64,000 nt of DNA, taken from JBFWWP01 sp050246115 (GTDB lineage Bacteria; Planctomycetota; UBA8108; UBA1146; JAJFFE01). The position numbers were made by a program, and so were the translations under genes. This document shows, piece after piece, positions 1-9,252 of the stretch. How positions within the stretch are numbered: the stretch's first letter is position 1; each line of letters starts with the position of its first letter. Under the pieces are notes generated by a model. The model ran no database searches. It was given only the letters and a program-made list of their open reading frames with translations, and was not told where the DNA came from. Location: assembly GCA_050246115.1 (NCBI GenBank), contig JBFWWP010000001.1, forward strand, positions 124,001 to 188,000. Direction: 5' to 3'.

Positions 1-575
1 GGGACGGCTGTGAGTTCGTCGCCGGCATTCTGCTCGACGCGCTGCCTCCGTTCGACCGCCAGACGGTTCCGCCAACCGCCGTCCCGCTGAAGATCGGCGG
101 CATCCAGGTGCACCTGACTTCGGCTTGCGAGTGCAATCAGACCTACGGGGTCGCATTCCAGGACGGCGTGAATGGGCGTGGCAACGTGCCGATCGAGAAC
201 CTCGTCATCGTCAACACCACGGAGTCGCTCCAGGGCTTCGCGACCATGCCCTGCAATATCTGCGTGCTGTCGGAGCGCGAGTTCATTCGAGGTGACTGCA
301 ACTTCGACGAGAAGGTCAACATCGCCGACTCGGCGACCATTCTCGCGGCCCAGTTCCAGGGCTTTCAAGTGGACTGCGATGACGCGTGTGACGCGAACGA
401 CGATGGGAAGATCAACCTCGCCGACTCGGTGTACATTCTGACGTACATGTTCAAGTTCGGCCCCGCACTCCCAGCCCCCTTCCCGACCGAGGGCCCGGAC
501 GCGACGGTCGACGACCTCACGGGTCTGCACCCAGAACTCGGCTGCGAGAACGGCATCGACCCATGCGCAAACTAA
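1..575 (+). CDS. Dockerin-type secreted protein, C-terminal fragment
   Basis: The reading frame is open from base 3 and runs off the left edge, so only about the last 190 residues are seen. They contain a cysteine-bearing beta-rich stretch followed by two EF-hand-like calcium loops: RGDCNFDEKVNIADS, then, after a DCDDACD linker, DANDDGKINLADS. Each loop is followed by a hydrophobic helix. This paired arrangement is the dockerin type I-like module common at the C-termini of planctomycete exported proteins. The protein is therefore probably secreted or surface-attached, but the domain that would define its function lies outside the window. It ends PCAN-stop 83 bases before the next gene, which also ends in a dockerin-like module, so the two may be co-expressed. 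Dockerin assignment is by motif; the partner is unknown. Confidence 0.8.
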   Translation, partial: DGCEFVAGILLDALPPFDRQTVPPTAVPLKIGGIQVHLTSACECNQTYGVAFQDGVNGRGNVPIENLVIVNTTESLQGFATMPCNICVLSEREFIRGDCNFDEKVNIADSATILAAQFQGFQVDCDDACDANDDGKINLADSVYILTYMFKFGPALPAPFPTEGPDATVDDLTGLHPELGCENGIDPCAN

Positions 576-592
576 GAACCACGGAAGTGAAA
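571..592. repeat. Single copy related to the 23-bp repeat at 8970-9059
   Basis: The bases directly at and after the stop codon read CTAAGAACCACGGAAGTGAA. The reverse complement of the last unit of the tandem array at 8970-9059 reads CTACGAACCACGGAGGTCAC, so the two agree at about 15 of 18 core positions. It is in inverted orientation relative to that array. It may be a dispersed intergenic repeat rather than coding sequence. Confidence 0.45.
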
Positions 593-658
593 CCAGTCAT
601 GAATTCAGTTTCTACGAAGATCGTGTGTGGACAGTTTTTCTGTCGGAAAGGAATCTCG

Positions 659-1981
659 ATGCTTGGACGCAAGTTGGCTTGCGCCGCCTTTGTGGTTGGG
701 GGGCTCGCCCTGACCTCGAGCGCGTTCGGCCAGGGCTATACCTTCACCGCCGGCAGCGCCAGCGGTATGGTCGGATCGAACGTGACTGCGGCGGTGAATC
801 TAGACAACACGACGGCGAACAACGTTCAAGGTTGGTCGTTCGGTGTATGTCATGATGCGGTCGCCGTGACCCTTGTCTCGGCCGTCTCCGGATCGACCGC
901 CATGACGGTCAACGGCGGCTCCATGCCGAGCTTCGAAGCGATCAACACGGCTCCCGCTGGAGGCGCCGGGTACACGTGTGGTGTCGTCATCGACTTCTTC
1001 GGCGTCAACAGCCTCGCTCCGGGCTCTGGCTTCGAGCTGACGGTCGGCATGTACACGCTGAACACCGAGGGCTCCTCGCCCCTCAACCTCTGCGGCACCC
1101 TCGGCAATCCGATGGTGGAGACGCTGGTCGTGGTCAACGGGGGCTCGGTGGTCCCAACGCAGGTCGCGGGCACCCTCGAAGGTCAAGCGGCCCCGCCGGT
1201 CGTGATCACCTTCGACGCGGGAGACGCCACGGCCCGTTTCAACGCCGGCGGCTCAGTGAGCCCGGGCGTCGTAGTCGTGACGATGACCAGTGTCCAAGCG
1301 GGCGACCCGACTCAGGCCGAGGTTCAGGGCTTCTCGTTCGGACTGTTGGACGGCAGCGCTGTCGATCTCGCCGAGATCAACCTGTCGGGCACGGTTACCG
1401 CGGGAACCAACGGCGGGACCGGTCCGGACTTCTTCGCTGCGCAGACCGCCGCCGTCGGTGGTGACGGTGGTACGGTCGGTGTGGTCGTGAGCCTGAGCCC
1501 GCCCTTCGACGTGATTGCGCCGGGGACGGATCTGCCGATCGCGAACTTCGTCTACGAAGCGTCCGCGACGGCGGTCGACGGCGATAGCGCCAACCTTACC
1601 TTCAGCGACTCGCTCGGGAATCCCGCCGTGGCCCTCGTGGCCGTAGTCGACGGAAACACGGTCGTCCCCAGCACGGTTGGTGGCGTGGTATCGGTCGAGG
1701 AAGTCGTGGACGTGGCGTACCTGCGCGGGGACGCGAACTCCGACGGTGGTATCGACATCGCCGACGGGATCTGGATCCTGAACTTCCTGTGGCAGGGTGG
1801 CCCCGCTTCGCCGTGCGCCGCGTCTCAGGATGCGAACGGTGACGGCATGGGCGACACTTCGGACGCCATGTACATCATCTTCTACCAGCTCCTCGATGGT
1901 CCGGCGCCGGTCGGGAACTTCCCGAACTGCGACTTCGCTGACGTCGCCGATTGTGCGATGTCGACGCCGAGCTGCCCGTAA
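659..1981 (+). CDS. Secreted protein with two cohesin-like beta domains and a C-terminal dockerin
   Basis: This predicts a 440-residue exported protein. The start is the ATG at 659: it has AAAGGAA 6-12 bases upstream, and a typical signal peptide follows directly (MLGRKLACAAFVVGG, cleavage likely after AFGQ). An upstream in-frame extension to 563 is unlikely because it lacks signal-peptide character. Residues about 25-180 and 190-370 form two similar beta-sandwich domains with the pattern of a conserved Gly/Asn-rich strand, VQGWSFG or VQGFSFG, and a late VVNG or VVDG NTVVP strand. These resemble cohesin-type domains. Residues about 378-440 are a dockerin-like pair (RGDANSDGGIDIADG, DANGDGMGDTSDA) ending in a cysteine-containing tail. 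Cohesin-like and dockerin-like modules in one chain suggest surface assembly, which is inference. A GACAG-TTTTT-CTGTC hairpin (630-644) lies just before the ribosome site. Confidence 0.82.
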   Translation: MLGRKLACAAFVVGGLALTSSAFGQGYTFTAGSASGMVGSNVTAAVNLDNTTANNVQGWSFGVCHDAVAVTLVSAVSGSTAMTVNGGSMPSFEAINTAPAGGAGYTCGVVIDFFGVNSLAPGSGFELTVGMYTLNTEGSSPLNLCGTLGNPMVETLVVVNGGSVVPTQVAGTLEGQAAPPVVITFDAGDATARFNAGGSVSPGVVVVTMTSVQAGDPTQAEVQGFSFGLLDGSAVDLAEINLSGTVTAGTNGGTGPDFFAAQTAAVGGDGGTVGVVVSLSPPFDVIAPGTDLPIANFVYEASATAVDGDSANLTFSDSLGNPAVALVAVVDGNTVVPSTVGGVVSVEEVVDVAYLRGDANSDGGIDIADGIWILNFLWQGGPASPCAASQDANGDGMGDTSDAMYIIFYQLLDGPAPVGNFPNCDFADVADCAMSTPSCP

Positions 1982-2420
1982 GCGCTCGGGAAGCACAGAT
2001 CTCTCTCACGACGCGCCAGCCCCGTCCGCGGCAGAATCCCGCGGGCGGGGCTGGTCGTCTTTCGGACGCCATCTGCGTGGGGTGGTGGCCGGGGCTTGGT
2101 CTTCCACCACCAGGTCGCGGTGAGCGTCATCGACAGACCGACCCCCGCTTCGGTCCGGCGAAACCCACCACAAGTCCAACACCTACGACCTCATCGGCAA
2201 CACACCCTGGCCTGCCGACACTTCTGCGTCCTTGGAGTCCAGTGCACTCGGTGCTAGAATCCACGTCCGCGACGGAGTTACTCCGTTCCGGGTCGGGTCG
2301 CTCGGGATCCTGCTGCAACGGGCTCCCCCAGAGCACGGAAGACTCTCCACAGTTGTGCTCGTGGCTCGCTCGTGCCGCTCGCGCCCATCGCCTCTCAGGT
2401 TGCCTTGGCAGGAGAAGAAG
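1982..2420. other. Non-coding spacer of 439 bases
   Basis: The stretch between two exported-protein genes holds the strong hairpin at 2016-2054. The rest has no frame with convincing codon use. An in-frame upward extension of the next gene to 2232 exists but lacks a signal sequence and was not accepted. Promoter elements for the lipoprotein gene presumably lie here but none is clear. Confidence 0.6.
2016..2062 (+). terminator. Intrinsic terminator-like hairpin
   Basis: Arms 2016-2031 (CCAGCCCCGTCCGCGG) and 2039-2054 pair over 16 positions with a single U-G wobble and a 7-base loop. The 3' flank TCGTCTTTC is moderately T-rich. It begins 35 bases after the stop of the gene ending at 1981, which fits a terminator for the dockerin-protein genes. 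Confidence 0.7.
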
Positions 2421-5400
2421 ATGTCCGTCAGACTCACCATGCTGCTACTCGGTGTAGCCCTCTCGCTGTTCGGGTGCACCCGGGGTGCTGAGGTGGTTGC
2501 CACGATCCCCTCGAACGGGCAGACCGGCGTCTCCAAGAATCTCAGCCAGATCGAACTCGACTTCTCCACCGAACTCGAGGAGGCGACTGCGACCGACTTG
2601 AACAACGTCACCGTCGTCGGTGAGTTCAGCGGCACTCAGACGCTCGAGGCGGAGCTCACGGCCAACGCGGCCGGCGAGGAGGGGCGGAAGCTGATCCTCC
2701 GCGCTGCCGGTGCAAGCAACTTCACCTTCGCGGATGGCGAGATGGTTTCGGTGACCGTGACCCGCCGAATCCGTTCTTCGACGGGCATTCCGATTCGTTC
2801 CGATGCCGTCGCATTCGAGATCAGCGGCGTCAGCGGCGAACCCGATGACTTCGATCCCGCGGCGAACCAGTTCCTGGTGCGCTCGACCGAACCGCCCGCC
2901 AACTCTCAGGGCGCTCGCTTGCGGCCGCCGGTCCGCGTCGATTTTGCGGTCGCGGCTTTCCCGGACGACATCGAGGGGGCGGTCGTGGTACGCGGCGAGA
3001 GCAGCGGCTTTCGCTTCGGCGGGGAGATCGCGACGTCCAGTATGACCCAACCCGTCGGGTCCTTCACGTACGCCTTGGGCGCGAGCGCTCCGTCCTTCCA
3101 GCCGGGAGAAAGAGTGACCGTGACGCTGAGGCCCGGGATCGAAGCGCCGCCTCTCGAGGTGTCGAACGATCCCAATGCTCCCAACCCCAACCGCGCCCTG
3201 AGACCGTACTCCTTCGAGTTCGCGGCGGCCAACGGCGTAATGAATCTGACGGGGCCGGGCTTCCAGGACCCGATCGTGCTGAACCCTACCACCGGGGAGA
3301 TGTTCCAGAGTGTCCGCGGTCTGGCAGTCGCCAACTTCGCGTTTGGTGACGACAACGAGATCGCGCTCCTGGATGAGTTCTTCGGGCTTGCGCTGTTGCG
3401 TCGTGCTGGCGCCGGTTGGTTCGTCGACTCGGTGTTCAACGACTTCGGTGGGACGCCCGTCGCGATGCAGTTGACCGACCTCGATCAAGGGCGCGGCCCG
3501 GACCTAGTCGTCGCGGTGCGGAACCCGAACCGGCTGTTGGTCCTGCGTTACGCGACTCCGTTCGCCCCCATCGCCGCGTACACGGTCGAACTCGGCGCCA
3601 CCGAGACTCCGAACTCGCTGGCGGTCGCGGATCTCGACAACAACGGCACCCTCGACCTCATCGTCGGGACCGCCACGGGGTTGTTCGTCTACTCGCAGCT
3701 GCCCCTGATTCCCATGGACTCGAATCTCGACTTCCAGAGCGACTTTCACAGCGTAACCGGTTTCTTGCCGGCGCCGATCCGGCTCTCGTCCGGCGACGTG
3801 CTCGGCTTCGAGGTGGGCGATCTCGACGAAGACGGTCGCATGGACATCGTGGCTGTCGAGCGCAACCTCGGAATGGGCATCTACCGCAACGCCGGCAACC
3901 TGAGCTTGCCACGGGTGCAAGAGTTGGATGCAAGCTACGGCGGTCGTGTTTGGCAGCTGGAAGACCTCGAGGGCGATGGTGACCTCGACGTGATCGTCGC
4001 GGTGCCCGGCGGGATCGGCGCCTACCTCGTGGACTTGTCCACGTCGCCGCCGACGGGCGCGGTGACCGTTCCGATCGGCGAGAACCTCGTCTCCTTGGCG
4101 CTCCCGCGGGGGACGCCCGACGCCTTCACGCTACGCGACGTGACCGGAGACGGCCTCCCCGACTTGCTCGCCTACTACCGCATGCAGAACACCCTGTCGT
4201 TTCAGCCGCGCGTCAGCAACGCCACGAATGACCTCGGTGCGAGCCGCGACTTCACGGTGGCTGGCAGTTTCGCCGATGCACAACTCGCTTGCGGCGACGC
4301 CAACCAGGACGGGGGTGTCGACGTGTTCGCTTTCGGAGTCGTCGGCGCCGCGGCCACCGCGGTCAGCTACCTGGCGTCGACGGGGATCACGCCTCCAGAC
4401 GAACTGCCGGAGTTCTCGTTCCGCGTTCCGTCGCAAGTGACCGGACAGCTCGGCGACCCGACTTTCTCGGTGCTCGTCAGGGGTGACCTCAGCGCGGCGG
4501 TGGCTGAACTCGACATCCGCATGGAGTTCGACTCGGGGCTCGAGCTGCGGTCGATCGAACTCGACCCGGTGACTTTCCCTGCGGGCGCGGCAACCCTGAC
4601 GCCGAGCTCTGCCAGCGGAGTGGGTCGGGCTCAGATCGTCCTCGGCGCGGCCGGCGGCGCCGCCGGACTTCAACCGGGGACCAACGTTGCCCTCGCGCGA
4701 TTCTCTTTCAGCCTGAGCACTCCCGAGGTCGGGTCGTTCACCTATCGGCTCCGAAACGGCGCCGTCGGGATGACGACGGTGCAGAACAGCGTGCTGCTAC
4801 TGGATGGAACGCGGGTCACCGTGGACCTCGCGACCGCTGGAGTGGGCGCCCTGGAGGTGGGAACTTCGGTGCCGAGCGTCATCAACCTCGTGTGCACTCC
4901 GCGATCGGAGGAGGACAACGACGGGAACGTCACGCACCACATCGACGCCACTTGGGAGCGGCCTTCCGGAGTCGTCTATGACTCGGGATTGGGAGGGGTG
5001 CAAGTCACCCTCAACGGCGGTTCCCCGATCCAACTCCTGGGGGCGGTCGAGGCGTACACCTTCGACGGCGTCGCTGCCGGCGCGAACGTGGTTCGGGTCA
5101 TGGGACACCTGAATGGACTCGCGTCGGCTCCCACCGTCTGCAACGTGTTCATCGTGTCCCCGCCTTCGGACTTCACTTGTACGCGAATCTCGACGATGCC
5201 GCCCCGAGTCAGCCTCTCGTGGACCCGCAATGCGAACTACGACAGTCTGCGTTTGTTCCGCGATGGCGCGCCGATCATGAACGATGGATCGGGCCTTCAA
5301 ACGTCATTCCTCGATACGACGCCGACCGCAACCGGAGGGCACGAGTATCGGCTCGTAGCATCGGTGCTCGTGAGCGGAACGGCGCAGGACGCGGAGCCGG

Positions 5401-8400
5401 TGACCTGTGCGATTCCCGACCAAGACGGAGTGGTGACTCCGCCGAACTCGATCTCGGTGAGCGCGTCGGCGGATCAGGTCACGCTGAGCTGGCAGAACGC
5501 CGAGAGCTACGACGCCATCGAAGTGCGGCGCGGGGGTAGCGTCGTCGGGCAGATCGCGGGATCCCAAGTCCAGTTCGTCGAAACCGCGGTGCCTCCGGGC
5601 GTTCACACTTACACCCTGACCTTCACTTCCGGGGCGGTCAGCAGCCCCGCGATCGGCACGACTCCGCCGACGGTCGAGACGACCTTGCCGGGACCCACGT
5701 CGTTGACCTGCGCCACCGCGGGGAGCGACGTCATGCTCTCGTGGGTGAACGCGGCGAGCTACGACACCATCGAGGTACACCGATTGGACGTAGCCTCCCA
5801 GATGGAGTCCGTCGTCTCGATCGCGGGCGCTGAGACGTCGTATCTCGACGCCTCCGTGCCGGAGGGCTCTTACACGTACCGTCTGGTCGCCGTGACCGGT
5901 GGGTTCGCAAGTGGTCCGCGGGGCACCTGTCAGGTCACCTTGCGGAGCCGGATCGCGGTGGTGGGTTTGGTCACCTCGTTGGGACTCGAGGAGTTCATCG
6001 AGATTCGCGCGGACGTACTCGACCCGCTCACGGAGTACTCGTTCTCGCTGACCTACGACCCGCAGGACCTGACCTTCGGCACGCCCCCGGCGGTGCTGCT
6101 CGACACGGGCCTCCCGGCGCCACCGGGCGCCGTGACCGATGTGCCCGACACCGGAGGACGTCGCCGACTCACCGTCAGCTTGACCGGAGTTTCGGTCGCG
6201 CCAGGCACCGATGTCGTATTGGCGACCCTGGTCGCCGCGGTGTCGTCGAACTTCGCGGCCGTCGGGTCGACGGTGCTCGACCTCGTCGATGGAGCCATGG
6301 GGCCCGCAAGCCCGCTCTTGGAGGATGCGTCCATCGTCATCGCGGGCGATGCCATGCTCATCTTCTCCGACATTGCCGTGGCGGGCGAGTCGCTCGAAGT
6401 CACGGTCTATGGCACCTTCGACCAGCGCGTCGCCGGATACACCACGCTTCTTCGGTTCGACCCCGAAGTGGTGCAAGTCCTGGGCATCTCCCCGTTGGGG
6501 ACTATCGCCGAGGTCGTCGCGAATCCGCAGTTCTTCGGGCTGAACAACTTCAACAACGATCTCGGCTACGCGAATGCTGCTTTCATTGATTTGTCGATCC
6601 CGCCCCAAGGGGCGCCGGAGTCGACCCAGAACCTGCCCCCATCGACGCTGGTGCCGCTCTTCCACTTCGAGTTCCAGGTGAACGCCGGTGCGCTACCCGG
6701 AACCGACACCGGGATCGAGCTGGTGCTCCCCGAAGCTCTGACCGATCTCGGCGTGAGCACCCAGAGGCCGGTCTATGTCGATCAAACGGCGAACAGCATT
6801 TTCCCAGTGCTCCTGAACGGCGCGATCTTGGTGGCCGAGGATCCGACTCCGGTCGCGAACTCGGTGACCCCTGCGCAGGGCGCACTCTATGGGGGTGAGA
6901 CCGTTACGATCCAAGGCACCAGCCTCGTGGGTGACAACCTGCAGGTGTTCTTCGGCAGTCGGCTGGCGCAGGTGGTGACGGCGACCCCGACAGCGCTCCA
7001 GGTGATTGTGCCGGCCCTCTTGACGCTGCCGAATCCGGCCACTCCCGTCACGGTGGACGTCACGGTCTCGCACTCGGCCGGTGCGGTCACTCTGGTAGGC
7101 GCGTACACCTACCGTGTCGCGACGGTGACATCGGTAAGCCCCAACCTAGGAGTTTCCGGACTGCCGGCGGTGGTGAATGGGACCTTCTTCGGATCGAACA
7201 CGGCAGGCTTGACGGTTCGCTTCGGAACCGAGCTCGCGACCGTTCAGAGCTTGAACCCCGCCGGAACCGCCATTTCGGTTCTCGTTCCCCCTGGCGCGGG
7301 TACGGTGAGTGTGATCGTTCAGCTCCCGGGGCAACTCATTACCCTGACGGATGGTTTCTCGTACCTCGCGCAGCCGGTGATCGTTGGGCTCACGCCCGCG
7401 ACCGGCCCGTTCGTGGGCGGCGGGGGGCTTACGTTGACCGGGCAGAACCTCGCGGGCGCGGCTCTCTCCGTGACCTTCGGGGGGGTCGCGGCGGTCGTCA
7501 ACGCTTCGAGTCCGACGTCGATCGCGCTGACCGTTCCGGCACTGGCGCAAGCCCCGGCAGCCGATGCCCCGGTGGACGTCGTGGTCACCACTTCGGGTGG
7601 GTCGAGTGCGCCAGCGACGTACACCTACCAGATTCTTCGCGTGACCAGCGTTGCTCCCGCGACCGGATCTTCGGCCGGCGGGGAGACGGTTCAGCTCAAC
7701 GGGACTGGGCTAGCGGCAGCCGGTACCGTCGTCGAGTTCGGCGCGAGCGCGGCGACCGTCCAGTCGGTGAGCGCCGACGGCACCCAGCTGACGGTCGTGA
7801 CTCCCGCCGGCTCAGGCACGGTGGACCTTACGGTGACGCTATCGGATGGCCAGAGCACGACCCTGGCCGGCGCCTTCGCCTACAGTGTTCCGGCTCCGTC
7901 GGTCACTGCGATCAGCCCAGCAACCGGCCCTCTGAGCGGGCTTGGAACGGTCACCGTGACCGGCTCCAACTTGAACCTCCCGGGTCTCAGTGTGTCGTTT
8001 GGTGGCGTCGCCGCCACGGTCGTTCCCGGCTCGGTGACCGCGGCGGCCTTCGATGTCGAGGTGCCGCCGTTCGCCGGGACGACGTCCGTCGATGCGACCG
8101 TCGACGTCTTGGTCAGCCACGCGGGCGGAGTCAGTGCGCCAGTCCCCTTCACGTATCAGGTTCTCGCACTGAACGGCCTCACCCCAGCGCAGGGTACGCC
8201 CCTCGGCGGGAACTCCGTGACCCTGCAAGGGGCGGGGTTCGCGGCGTCGGGCGCGACGGTTGCCTTCGGCGGCGTCCAAGGCACGGTCGTGTCCTCGACT
8301 CCTTCGGGAGCCGAGATGACGGTGCTGGCCCCTGCGGGGAGCGGCAACGTCGACGTGTCGGTGACCTTGGGTGATGGCCAGTCCGCCACCCTGGTCGGTG

Positions 8401-8933
8401 CCTACTCCTACAGCGCGTTGTTGGTTTCGAGCTTGTCGCCGACCTTCGGCGACGCCTGCGGTGGCACCGCGGTGGTGCTGTCCGGAACCGGATTCGTGCC
8501 CGGCGAAATGGTCGTTACCTTCAACGGCGTGTCTGCCACCAGCGTGCAAGTCGACCCCTCGGGCGCGAGCATGACGGTGGTCACACCGTTCGTCGGTGAG
8601 GGTGACGCCGACGTCGTGGTTTCCCACTCGCCGACGGCGGGTGTGGTCACGCTTCCGGCGGCGTACACCTATGGAGTACGGTTCTTGCGCGGGGATGTGA
8701 ACGACGACGGCGCCGTGAACCCTGCGGACCTGTCGGTGCTGGCGTCCTTCGTCGTCGGTGGTGGTGGCATGCCGCCGATCCTGGACGCGGCGGACGTGAA
8801 CGATGATGGACTGGTTGCCGTGGGCGACCTCGTGCTGCTGTCTGCGTTCTTGCAGCAGTCCCCGCCGATCACGTTGCCGCCGCCGACCGCGGCACCCGAC
8901 TTCGACCCGACTCCGGACTTCCTCTGTCAGTAG
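2421..8933 (+). CDS. Giant multidomain lipoprotein (FG-GAP, FN3-like, cohesin-like, IPT/TIG, dockerin)
   Basis: This predicts 2170 residues starting at ATG 2421, with GGAG 6-9 bases upstream and an immediate lipoprotein signal (LSLFGC, lipidated Cys19). Rough domain order: Ig-like Big_5-type strands (22-260); FG-GAP/VCBS-like beta-propeller repeats with D-x-D-x-D-G loops (290-650); a cohesin-like domain (665-800); four FN3-like repeats with the pattern SWxNxxxYDxIxVxR (815-1175); two more cohesin-like domains (1177-1470); seven IPT/TIG repeats with TPAxGxxxGG starts and FGG loops (1473-2085); and a dockerin-like pair, RGDVNDDGAVNPADL and DVNDDGLVAVGDL (2088-2160). Such modular proteins usually act at the cell surface in binding or adhesion, and no catalytic motif is visible. 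The IPT repeats alternate between two subtypes, suggesting growth by duplication of pairs. The specific ligand is unknown. Confidence 0.87.
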   Translation: MSVRLTMLLLGVALSLFGCTRGAEVVATIPSNGQTGVSKNLSQIELDFSTELEEATATDLNNVTVVGEFSGTQTLEAELTANAAGEEGRKLILRAAGASNFTFADGEMVSVTVTRRIRSSTGIPIRSDAVAFEISGVSGEPDDFDPAANQFLVRSTEPPANSQGARLRPPVRVDFAVAAFPDDIEGAVVVRGESSGFRFGGEIATSSMTQPVGSFTYALGASAPSFQPGERVTVTLRPGIEAPPLEVSNDPNAPNPNRALRPYSFEFAAANGVMNLTGPGFQDPIVLNPTTGEMFQSVRGLAVANFAFGDDNEIALLDEFFGLALLRRAGAGWFVDSVFNDFGGTPVAMQLTDLDQGRGPDLVVAVRNPNRLLVLRYATPFAPIAAYTVELGATETPNSLAVADLDNNGTLDLIVGTATGLFVYSQLPLIPMDSNLDFQSDFHSVTGFLPAPIRLSSGDVLGFEVGDLDEDGRMDIVAVERNLGMGIYRNAGNLSLPRVQELDASYGGRVWQLEDLEGDGDLDVIVAVPGGIGAYLVDLSTSPPTGAVTVPIGENLVSLALPRGTPDAFTLRDVTGDGLPDLLAYYRMQNTLSFQPRVSNATNDLGASRDFTVAGSFADAQLACGDANQDGGVDVFAFGVVGAAATAVSYLASTGITPPDELPEFSFRVPSQVTGQLGDPTFSVLVRGDLSAAVAELDIRMEFDSGLELRSIELDPVTFPAGAATLTPSSASGVGRAQIVLGAAGGAAGLQPGTNVALARFSFSLSTPEVGSFTYRLRNGAVGMTTVQNSVLLLDGTRVTVDLATAGVGALEVGTSVPSVINLVCTPRSEEDNDGNVTHHIDATWERPSGVVYDSGLGGVQVTLNGGSPIQLLGAVEAYTFDGVAAGANVVRVMGHLNGLASAPTVCNVFIVSPPSDFTCTRISTMPPRVSLSWTRNANYDSLRLFRDGAPIMNDGSGLQTSFLDTTPTATGGHEYRLVASVLVSGTAQDAEPVTCAIPDQDGVVTPPNSISVSASADQVTLSWQNAESYDAIEVRRGGSVVGQIAGSQVQFVETAVPPGVHTYTLTFTSGAVSSPAIGTTPPTVETTLPGPTSLTCATAGSDVMLSWVNAASYDTIEVHRLDVASQMESVVSIAGAETSYLDASVPEGSYTYRLVAVTGGFASGPRGTCQVTLRSRIAVVGLVTSLGLEEFIEIRADVLDPLTEYSFSLTYDPQDLTFGTPPAVLLDTGLPAPPGAVTDVPDTGGRRRLTVSLTGVSVAPGTDVVLATLVAAVSSNFAAVGSTVLDLVDGAMGPASPLLEDASIVIAGDAMLIFSDIAVAGESLEVTVYGTFDQRVAGYTTLLRFDPEVVQVLGISPLGTIAEVVANPQFFGLNNFNNDLGYANAAFIDLSIPPQGAPESTQNLPPSTLVPLFHFEFQVNAGALPGTDTGIELVLPEALTDLGVSTQRPVYVDQTANSIFPVLLNGAILVAEDPTPVANSVTPAQGALYGGETVTIQGTSLVGDNLQVFFGSRLAQVVTATPTALQVIVPALLTLPNPATPVTVDVTVSHSAGAVTLVGAYTYRVATVTSVSPNLGVSGLPAVVNGTFFGSNTAGLTVRFGTELATVQSLNPAGTAISVLVPPGAGTVSVIVQLPGQLITLTDGFSYLAQPVIVGLTPATGPFVGGGGLTLTGQNLAGAALSVTFGGVAAVVNASSPTSIALTVPALAQAPAADAPVDVVVTTSGGSSAPATYTYQILRVTSVAPATGSSAGGETVQLNGTGLAAAGTVVEFGASAATVQSVSADGTQLTVVTPAGSGTVDLTVTLSDGQSTTLAGAFAYSVPAPSVTAISPATGPLSGLGTVTVTGSNLNLPGLSVSFGGVAATVVPGSVTAAAFDVEVPPFAGTTSVDATVDVLVSHAGGVSAPVPFTYQVLALNGLTPAQGTPLGGNSVTLQGAGFAASGATVAFGGVQGTVVSSTPSGAEMTVLAPAGSGNVDVSVTLGDGQSATLVGAYSYSALLVSSLSPTFGDACGGTAVVLSGTGFVPGEMVVTFNGVSATSVQVDPSGASMTVVTPFVGEGDADVVVSHSPTAGVVTLPAAYTYGVRFLRGDVNDDGAVNPADLSVLASFVVGGGGMPPILDAADVNDDGLVAVGDLVLLSAFLQQSPPITLPPPTAAPDFDPTPDFLCQ

Positions 8934-9252
8934 GAGCGCAACCGACCGAAGTCGGACCATCGTCCCGAGACAGTGACCTCCGTTGTCCGGACAGTGACCT
9001 CCGTGGTCCGGAGACAGTGACCTCCGTGGTCCGGAGACAGTGACCTCCGTGGTTCGTAGGTTTCGCTGCCCATGACTTCGAGGTCGGACGCTTGCCCGAC
9101 GAGTGGGCGACAACGCTGTTGCCGGGCGAGCCGCCGGGCCACGCCTTCGTTCTGGGTGGCTACCCGATTGCGACCTCGAGTGCGGAACGACGGTTGCTTC
9201 GCGTCCAGTGCCTGGTGACGCATCACTGAGCTCTGGCTTCGAAGGAAACCCC
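8934..9252. other. Non-coding spacer of 319 bases with a tandem array
   Basis: The first half is the 23-bp tandem array (8970-9059). The second half, up to the radC ribosome site, has no supported gene. An in-frame extension of radC back to 9103 exists but has no RadC similarity. Confidence 0.6.
8970..9059. repeat. Tandem array, four copies of a 21-23 bp unit
   Basis: Units are 8970-8990, 8991-9013, 9014-9036 and 9037-9059. The consensus is ACAGTGACCTCCGTGGTC followed by CGGAG. Copies two and three are identical; the first is 2 bases shorter and the last has a variant end. Each full unit contains CTCCG-TGGTC-CGGAG, which can fold into a 5-bp stem-loop. A single diverged inverted copy occurs at 571-592. 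Confidence 0.9.

Noticed and set aside
630..644. GACAG-TTTTT-CTGTC hairpin as a terminator for the first gene
   Set aside because: The stem is only 5 base pairs and lies immediately before the ribosome site of the next gene, so a leader structure is more likely.
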